Of a DNA stretch of 64,000 nt, positions 56,765 through 64,000 are shown in pieces. The stretch is from Brevundimonas bacteroides DSM 4726 (GTDB lineage Bacteria; Pseudomonadota; Alphaproteobacteria; Caulobacterales; Caulobacteraceae). The notes below the pieces were generated by a model. The model made no database searches, was not told the DNA's origin, and saw nothing but the letters and a program-made list of their open reading frames with translations. Every line of letters begins with the position of its first letter. The first letter of the stretch is position 1. Both the position numbers and the translations under genes were made by a program. The stretch lies in NCBI RefSeq assembly GCF_000701445.1, contig NZ_JNIX01000008.1:186001-250000 (forward strand), in the 5' to 3' direction.

Positions 56765-57394
56765 TCAGGGCGCGTGGGCGCGGATGAACTCGTCGGCGGC
56801 GTCCTCGATGTGCGTCTTCAGCCGTTCCGGTTCGATTGGCGGCAGCCCGAAGGAGGCGCGCAAATGCGCCTCGCCCTTCACCCCGCCCAGGTAGCGCCAG
56901 GCGGCCCCGTCGGGGTCTCGCACATTCAATCGACCTCGGACTGTCTCGGCTCTCAACCACGCGGCGAAGCGGTTCTTCAGCGTCAGCACCGCCGTCTCGT
57001 AGAACAGCTCGGCCATGCGCGGCGCACGCGCCGTCTCGGCGACCAGGACGCGGTTCATCTGCATCGCCTTTTCGCCGGTCACCAGATCGAGGAAACGCGT
57101 GGCCAGGACGATCAGCGTGTCGCGCACGGACTGATTGGGGTCCGGCGAGAAACTGTCGAGCGACACGGCCCGCTCGCACTCCTGCCTCAGCACAGCGGCG
57201 AACAGGGCGTCCTTGTCGGCGTAGCGCGCGTAGATCGTCGCCTTGGACACCCCTGCCCGCTGGGCCACGGCATCCAGGCTGACCGCCTCATAGCCATGCT
57301 CCATGAACAGGTCGCCCGCCGCCAGCAGGATGGCCTCATCCTTGGCCGTGTCGCGCGGCCGGCCGCGCTTCAGGATGGGTTCGGCGAGCGTCAT
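56765..57394 (-). CDS. TetR/AcrR-family repressor of the adjacent exporter
   Basis: About 209 residues from the ATG at 57394. The helix-turn-helix (AILLAAGDLFMEHGYEAVSL, AVAQRAGVSKATIYARYADK) is near the N-terminus; the C-terminal ligand domain resembles AcrR-C. An ATG at 57412 is also in frame but would lie in the palindromic operator, so I reject it. Divergent from the exporter operon, with one perfect operator between them, it should repress both until it binds an inducer. Confidence 0.92.
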   Translation of the reverse strand: MTLAEPILKRGRPRDTAKDEAILLAAGDLFMEHGYEAVSLDAVAQRAGVSKATIYARYADKDALFAAVLRQECERAVSLDSFSPDPNQSVRDTLIVLATRFLDLVTGEKAMQMNRVLVAETARAPRMAELFYETAVLTLKNRFAAWLRAETVRGRLNVRDPDGAAWRYLGGVKGEAHLRASFGLPPIEPERLKTHIEDAADEFIRAHAP

Positions 57395-57410
57395 CGCACC
57401 GTCACTTGAC

Positions 57411-57429
57411 ATACTGAACCGATCAGTAT
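57411..57429. promoter_or_regulatory. TetR operator, perfect inverted repeat
   Basis: ATACTGA-ACCGA-TCAGTAT: seven-base arms, five-base spacer. It lies between tetR (start 57394) and the exporter operon (start 57510). ACTG-N-CAGT palindromes of this sort are common operators of TetR repressors of efflux genes. Confidence 0.85.
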
Positions 57430-57509
57430 TGTTATTCGAACAGTACCCCAGCTTACCCCCACGCGCCAGTCCCGGCGCAACCCCGACCACGGATCACAGG
57501 ATTCCGAGG

Positions 57510-58655
57510 ATGAGATCTGTCGCGCTCAAAATGCTGCTGGGCGACAGCGCCAAGTACCTGGCGCTGGTGTTCGGGGTGGCCTTCGCCACCCTGTTGATGA
57601 GCCAGCAGGTCTCGATCTTCATCGGCCTGATGACCCGCACCGCCAACCAGGTGCTGGATGTCCGCGAGGCCGACATCTGGGTCATGGACCCCCGGGTCCG
57701 CTACGTCGACGAGGTCGAGCCTCTGCCGGATGCCGCGCTGGGCCGGGTGCGATCGGTGGAAGGGGTCGAATGGGCCGCGCCGCTGTTCAAGGGCAACGCC
57801 ATCTTCCGCACCCGGGACGGCCTGATCAACCAGATCAACATCCTGGGCGTCGACGACGAGACCCTAGTCGGCGCCCCGCGCACCTGGCTGGCGGGCGATC
57901 TGGAGGCGCTGCGCCAACCCAACAGCATCGTCTTCGACAAGGAGGGGGCGACCTTGATCTGGCCGGACGACGACCCCCTGTCCAAGGTCGGGACTGAGGC
58001 CGAGATCAACGACCGCCGCGTGGTCGTGACCGGCATCGCCAACACGGCGCCGTCCTTCATCACCTTCCCGCTGGCCTACGCCCGCTATTCCGAGGCGATC
58101 CGCTTCACCCCGCCCCAGCGGAACAAGATGTCCTTCGTCCTTGTCCGCGCTCGCGACGGGGTCGATCACGAGGCGCTGGCCGAACGCATTGAGACGCAGA
58201 CCGGCTATCAGGCCCTGACCTGGGACAGCTTCGCCTGGCGGTCGGTGCAGTACTATCTGACCCGCACGGGCATTCCGGTGAACTTCGGCATCACGGTGAT
58301 GCTGGGCTTCATCGTCGGGGCGGCGGTGACGGCCCAGACCTTCTATCTCTTCGTCATCGAGAACCTGCGCCAGTTCGGGGCGCTGAAGGCCATCGGCGCG
58401 ACCAACGGCCAGATCACCGGCATGGTCCTGCTGCAGGCCGGCGTGGTCGGGCTGATCGGCTATGGGCTCGGCATGGGGGGGGCCGCCGCCTTCTTCACCT
58501 TCGTGCGGGGCACAGCCGCGCTGGAAGGCTTCTATCTTCCCTGGCAGGTGCTGGTCGGCACCGGCGTGGTCGTCTTCCTCATCATCCTGATCTCGGTGCT
58601 GGGCAGCCTGACCAAGGTGTTCCGCGTCGATCCCGCCATCGTGTTCCGGGGCTGA
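57510..58655 (+). CDS. ABC exporter permease, DevC/MacB-FtsX type
   Basis: A 381-residue membrane protein with one N-terminal helix (YLALVFGVAFATLLMSQQVS), a periplasmic domain (ADIWVMDPRVRYVDEVEPLP onward) and three C-terminal helices typical of the FtsX fold, ending SVLGSLTKVFRVDPAIVFRG. Short, half-MacB layout with separate ATPase resembles DevC of the DevBCA exporters. First gene of a four-gene tripartite efflux operon behind a TetR operator. The substrate is unknown; candidates are lipids or hydrophobic compounds. Confidence 0.87.
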   Translation: MRSVALKMLLGDSAKYLALVFGVAFATLLMSQQVSIFIGLMTRTANQVLDVREADIWVMDPRVRYVDEVEPLPDAALGRVRSVEGVEWAAPLFKGNAIFRTRDGLINQINILGVDDETLVGAPRTWLAGDLEALRQPNSIVFDKEGATLIWPDDDPLSKVGTEAEINDRRVVVTGIANTAPSFITFPLAYARYSEAIRFTPPQRNKMSFVLVRARDGVDHEALAERIETQTGYQALTWDSFAWRSVQYYLTRTGIPVNFGITVMLGFIVGAAVTAQTFYLFVIENLRQFGALKAIGATNGQITGMVLLQAGVVGLIGYGLGMGGAAAFFTFVRGTAALEGFYLPWQVLVGTGVVVFLIILISVLGSLTKVFRVDPAIVFRG

Positions 58656-58660
58656 TCGCC

Positions 58661-59374
58661 ATGAGCGCCGTCATCGCCCGCGACATCGAAATGGCCTTCG
58701 GCTCCAACGGCCTGAAGACCCAGGTCCTGTTCGACATCGACCTGGAGATCGCGTCCGGAGAGCTGACCATGCTGGTCGGCCCGTCGGGCTGCGGCAAGAC
58801 CACCCTGCTGTCGATTCTGTCGGGCACGCTCAAGCCCACCGGCGGCGACGTGGAGGTGATGGGCAACGTCATCACCCGGATGAAGGACTCTGAAAAGGTC
58901 ATCCTGCGTCGCCGCTGCATCGGCTTCATCTTCCAGCAGTACAACCTCCTGCCCGCCCTGACGGCGGCCGAGAATGCGGCCATGGCCCTGGTCGCCGACG
59001 GCATGCCGCTGAAGCAGGCGGCGGAGAAAGCCCGCGCCGTGCTCGAGACGCTCGGCATGGGGCCGCACGCCGACAAGCTGCCGCGCATGCTGTCGGGCGG
59101 CCAGCAGCAGAGGGTCGCCATCGCCCGCGCCATCGTCCACGAGCCCGACCTGGTGGTCTGCGACGAGCCGACGGCGGCGCTGGACGCCGAGACCGGTCGC
59201 CAGGTCATGGAGCTGCTCAAGGAGGCCGCCGCCGGACCCGGCCGCGCCGTCCTGGTCGTGACCCACGACAACCGCATCTACCGCTACGCCGACCGGATCG
59301 TCGCCATGGAAGACGGCCGGATCGTCGGAGACAGCCGCCTTGGAACACTCCCGGAGGGACTCCATGCCCACTAA
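58661..59374 (+). CDS. ABC exporter ATP-binding protein, DevA/LolD/MacB type
   Basis: A 237-residue ATPase with Walker A VGPSGCGKTTLLS, the MacB/LolD-type Q-loop FIFQQYNLLPALTAAENAAM, signature LSGGQQQRVAIARAIV and Walker B LVVCDEPTAALD, then the switch His in LVVTHDNRIYR. It powers the adjacent permease. It begins five bases after the permease stop and ends overlapping the adaptor gene by 11 bases. Confidence 0.94.
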   Translation: MSAVIARDIEMAFGSNGLKTQVLFDIDLEIASGELTMLVGPSGCGKTTLLSILSGTLKPTGGDVEVMGNVITRMKDSEKVILRRRCIGFIFQQYNLLPALTAAENAAMALVADGMPLKQAAEKARAVLETLGMGPHADKLPRMLSGGQQQRVAIARAIVHEPDLVVCDEPTAALDAETGRQVMELLKEAAAGPGRAVLVVTHDNRIYRYADRIVAMEDGRIVGDSRLGTLPEGLHAH

Positions 59375-60350
59375 TCTTCGCCAACGGATTTCGCGCCTTG
59401 TCCTGCCCGTGCTCGCGGGCGGATGCCTGGTCTTCGCCGTCGCCGCCGTGATCCGGCCCGAGCGCACCCGCGCCGACCCACCTGCTGCGCCGCCCAGCGC
59501 CGCGTCCGCCTCGGCCGTGGCCGGTATCGGAACAATCGAGCCCCAGTCCGAGCTGATCGCCGTCGCCGCCGAGGTTCCCGGCGTGGTCCGCAGCGTCCTG
59601 GTTCAGCCCGGCGACCGGGTGACCCAGGGCCAGCCGCTGTTCCGCCTCGACGCCCGCGCTGCGGAAGCCGCCGTGGCCACCGCGCTCGCCGACGCGGCCT
59701 CCGCCGAAGCCGCCGCGCGGCAGGCCGAGGTGGCGCTGGCCGACGAGCGCCAGCGGCTGTCGCTGTTCGAGGCGGTCGACGACCCGCGCGCCCTGTCCGG
59801 CGACGAGCTGGAACGCCGCCGCTTCGCCGTCCGCCGGGCCGAGGCCGCAGCGGCCCAGGCCCGCGCCAGCGCCGCCGCCGCCCGCGCCCAGGCCCAGGCC
59901 CGCCGCGTCGATCTGGAGCGTCTGACGGTCGCGGCCCCCATCGCCGGGCGCATCTTCCGCGTCGATGTCCGGCCCGGCGAATATGCCCCCGCCGGCGCAG
60001 CGTCTCAGCCCCTGGTCGCCATGGGCGAGGACGCCCGCCTGCACGTCCGCGCCGAGTTCGACGAGGCCGACGCCGCGCGCCTGACCCGCTCGGGCCGGGC
60101 CTACGGGACCCTGCGTGGCCAGGCCAACCGCCGCATCCCCCTGACGCTGGTCCGCATCGAGCCACAGGTGGTCGAAAAGCGCGCCCTGTCCGGCGGCTCC
60201 GAACGTGTGGACACCCGGGTGGTGGAGGCGATCTACAGCTTCGATCCCGCCGCCGCGCCCGCCTATCTGGGTCAGCGCATGGACGTCTTCGTCGAGGCCG
60301 CGCCCTCGCCGACGCAGGCCTCCGCTCCGACGACGGAGCCCGCGCGATGA
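59364..60350 (+). CDS. Periplasmic adaptor (membrane fusion protein), DevB/HlyD-like
   Basis: About 328 residues from the ATG at 59364, with GGAGGGA in front. One N-terminal anchor helix (LVLPVLAGGCLVFAVAAVI) is followed by a lipoyl half-motif (VAAEVPGVVRSVLVQPGDRV), an Ala/Arg-rich coiled-coil hairpin, the second lipoyl half (LTVAAPIAGRIFRVDVRPGE) and a beta-barrel domain. It links the inner-membrane ABC pump to the outer-membrane factor. Overlaps neighbours on both sides by 11 and four bases. Confidence 0.93.
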   Translation: MPTNLRQRISRLVLPVLAGGCLVFAVAAVIRPERTRADPPAAPPSAASASAVAGIGTIEPQSELIAVAAEVPGVVRSVLVQPGDRVTQGQPLFRLDARAAEAAVATALADAASAEAAARQAEVALADERQRLSLFEAVDDPRALSGDELERRRFAVRRAEAAAAQARASAAAARAQAQARRVDLERLTVAAPIAGRIFRVDVRPGEYAPAGAASQPLVAMGEDARLHVRAEFDEADAARLTRSGRAYGTLRGQANRRIPLTLVRIEPQVVEKRALSGGSERVDTRVVEAIYSFDPAAAPAYLGQRMDVFVEAAPSPTQASAPTTEPAR

Positions 60351-61717
60351 TCCGCCAGGCCCTGCTGATCACCACAGCGGGCGTGCTGCTGTCGGCCTGC
60401 GCGACCGACCTCACGCCGCCGTCGTCCGCCGTCGCCGCGCCGGTCGCCTGGGACGTCGCCGCCCTGCCCTCGGCCGATCCCGCGACCGACCGCTGGTGGA
60501 CGGCCATCGGCGACCCGGTGCTGGACGACATCGTCGAACAGGCGGGCGAGGCGTCCGACGTGCGCATTGCCGAGGCCCGCCTGTTCGAGGCCCGCGCCCG
60601 GCTCGGCTCGGCCCGCGCCGCGCTGCGTCCGGAAATCGGCGGACAGGGTAGCGCCGAGCGGGAGTCGGTGGACGACCTCGACCAGGACACCTTCCAGGCC
60701 TTGGTCTCCTTTAGCCTGAACCCGGATCTCAACGGCGCCGTCCGCACGCGCGCCGAGGCCGAGCGTCTGCGCGCCGAGGCCGAGGCTGCGCGAGTCGAGG
60801 CCGCCCGCCTGACCGCCCGCTCGACCGCTGTTCAGCTCTACGCCGCCTACCGCGAGGCCCAGGCCCGCGCCGCCGCCGGAGACCTCGCCGTCCGCGCCCT
60901 GGAAGAGTCCCTGTCGCTCGCTGACACGCGCGAGCGCGCAGGGTTGACGTCCGGGCTGGATGCGGCGTCGGCCCGCGCCGTGTTGGCCTCCGCCCGCGCC
61001 CGGCCCATCGCCGCACGTCAGGCCGCCGAGGAGGCCCGTCTTGGTCTGGAGGCCCTGCTCGGCCTGAACCCCGGCGCCCTGGCCCAGGCCCTCTCCCAGC
61101 CGATTCCGGACGCGCTGGAGACCCCCACCGTCCACGCCCTGTCCGCCCCCGCCGCCGTCCTCGCCCGCCGCCCGGATCTGCGCGCCGCCGAGCTGCAGCT
61201 GTGGGCCGCCGGGGCCGACGCCCGGGCCGCGCGGCGCGACTTCTGGCCGACGCTCTCGCTGAGCGCCGCGCTCGGTGGTCAGGAGCTGGATCCCGAGACC
61301 CCCTTCACCGCATCCGGCTTTCTCAGCCAGATCGCCGGCGGCCTGACCGCGCCCCTGTTCAGCTTCGGCCGGCTGGAGAGCGCCCGCGACGCCGCCGACG
61401 CCCGCCGGACCCAAGCCGAGATCGCCTATCGCCAGGCCGCCGTCGACGCCCTGTCCGAGGTCGAGGCCGCGCTCGTCGCCCTCGCCTCGGCCGAAGCCCG
61501 CGCCGCGACCCTCGCCGACGCCGTCGCCGCCGCCGACGACCAGACCCGGCTGGCCAACCAGCGCTACCGAGGCGGCGTCTCGCCCTTCCTGGAGGTGCTG
61601 ACCGCCCAGCGCGCGGCCGCCGACGCCCGCGCCGATGAGGCCTCCGCGCGCGGAGACGCCCTCACTGCCTACGCCCGGCTGAATGCGGCCGCAGGCCTCG
61701 GCGGGATGCCGGGCTGA
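60347..61717 (+). CDS. Outer-membrane factor lipoprotein, NodT/OprM type
   Basis: A 456-residue TolC-like channel. The lipobox is LLSACAT. Two repeats of the OEP domain are seen: [20 protein letters not shown] with [20 protein letters not shown], and [20 protein letters not shown] with [17 protein letters not shown]. The end [20 protein letters not shown] is the family's characteristic closing helix. It completes the tripartite exporter. ATGA overlap with the adaptor gene. Confidence 0.94.
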   Translation: MIRQALLITTAGVLLSACATDLTPPSSAVAAPVAWDVAALPSADPATDRWWTAIGDPVLDDIVEQAGEASDVRIAEARLFEARARLGSARAALRPEIGGQGSAERESVDDLDQDTFQALVSFSLNPDLNGAVRTRAEAERLRAEAEAARVEAARLTARSTAVQLYAAYREAQARAAAGDLAVRALEESLSLADTRERAGLTSGLDAASARAVLASARARPIAARQAAEEARLGLEALLGLNPGALAQALSQPIPDALETPTVHALSAPAAVLARRPDLRAAELQLWAAGADARAARRDFWPTLSLSAALGGQELDPETPFTASGFLSQIAGGLTAPLFSFGRLESARDAADARRTQAEIAYRQAAVDALSEVEAALVALASAEARAATLADAVAAADDQTRLANQRYRGGVSPFLEVLTAQRAAADARADEASARGDALTAYARLNAAAGLGGMPG

Positions 61718-61722
61718 CATCC

Positions 61723-61748
61723 GGGGCGGTTCTGCTAGAAGCCGCCCC
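61723..61748 (+). promoter_or_regulatory. Strong hairpin abutting the purL start codon
   Basis: GGGGCGG (61723-61729) and TTCT pair with AGAA and CCGCCCC (61742-61748), with one bulged G and loop GCT. The stem ends one base before the purL ATG at 61750 and occupies the ribosome-binding region, where no Shine-Dalgarno sequence is visible. It could damp purL translation or end the exporter transcript; there is no T-run. Confidence 0.55.
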
Positions 61749-61749
61749 C

Positions 61750-63932
<2,183 letters not shown>

Positions 63933-63948
<16 letters not shown>

Positions 63949-64000
63949 TCGCCCTCACCACGCTGTCGCTGGGCCTGGCGCTGGCCGCCTGCGAGGGCGG
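63933..64000 (+). CDS. Lipoprotein gene, 5' end only (leaves window)
   Basis: An ATG at 63933 overlaps the purL 3' end by 16 bases and reads [20 protein letters not shown], an ideal lipoprotein signal sequence with lipobox ALAAC, then E-G before the window ends. AAGGA at about 63917-63921 could serve as ribosome binding site. Product cannot be told from 22 residues. Confidence 0.65.

Noticed and set aside
59423..61717. A single 764-codon frame covering the adaptor gene and the outer-membrane factor.
   Set aside because: Its first half is Arg/Pro shadow of the adaptor; only the part from ATG 60347 is the real outer-membrane factor. No fusion or frameshift is implied.

Overview
The window is about 64 kb of GC-rich, gene-dense chromosomal DNA from an alphaproteobacterium. 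It most resembles the Caulobacteraceae, and Brevundimonas or a close relative is my best guess. The reasons are a gene-transfer-agent (GTA) cluster edge, a fliL-fliM / flgF-flgG-flgA-flgH flagellar layout with a sigma-54 promoter and a CtrA-like site, a DUF2336 protein, a split glycine dehydrogenase under a tandem glycine riboswitch, and many ZnuD-, M16- and M28-type envelope genes. Species assignment is inference; no 16S gene is present.

Layout. 1-2.4 kb (minus): packaging end of a GTA/prophage-like cluster (TerS-like, TerL, spike-base protein), interrupted by a four-helix-bundle gene bracketed by inverted heptamer arrays. 2.5-6.1 kb: hybrid histidine kinase plus single-domain response regulator. 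6.1-7.2 kb: hicA-hicB coupled to a UPF0260 gene. 7.3-9.2 kb: ABC-F ATPase carrying an in-frame palindromic repeat. 9.2-10.5 kb: AT-rich DUF4760-like gene and a repeat-rich non-coding stretch. 10.5-13.1 kb: NMT1/ThiY-like ABC importer. 13.2-16.4 kb: secreted Pro-rich protein, DUF2336 protein and kynureninase-like enzyme. 16.4-19.8 kb: parDE and secA. 20-22.4 kb: parvulin lipoprotein and argJ. 22.5-27.7 kb: M28 peptidase, TMEM175-like protein, cytochrome bc1 operon (petABC) with a terminator. 27.9-29.5 kb: trmL, tspO and small membrane proteins. 29.5-34.3 kb: glycine cleavage operon gcvT-gcvH-gcvPA-gcvPB behind a glycine riboswitch. 34.3-40.4 kb: adenine deaminase, vapBC, a NYN nuclease, argS, a secreted protein and ispH. 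40.4-45 kb: M16 protease, gamma carbonic anhydrase, and phoH-like ATPase behind a structured leader. 45-51.7 kb: the two divergent flagellar operons. 51.8-53.2 kb: three tandem paralogous secreted proteins. 53.2-54.5 kb: YjbR protein, msrA and tRNA-Ser(GGA). 54.6-56.7 kb: TonB receptor behind a Zur-like box. 56.8-61.7 kb: TetR-controlled DevBCA-type tripartite exporter with its outer-membrane factor. 61.75-64 kb: purL and the start of a lipoprotein gene.

How it fits together. Most genes are housekeeping (protein export, respiration, one-carbon metabolism, arginine and purine synthesis, isoprenoids, motility). The accessory layer is small but informative: three toxin-antitoxin modules each lie directly upstream of, and overlap or nearly abut, a metabolic or unrelated gene; three families of short repeats occur, one of which has entered two reading frames; and two metal- or drug-type envelope systems sit behind clear palindromic operators. 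The strongest candidates for something little described are the four-helix-bundle cassette in the GTA cluster, the protein-embedded palindromic repeat, and the leader RNA ending in a terminator just before phoH.
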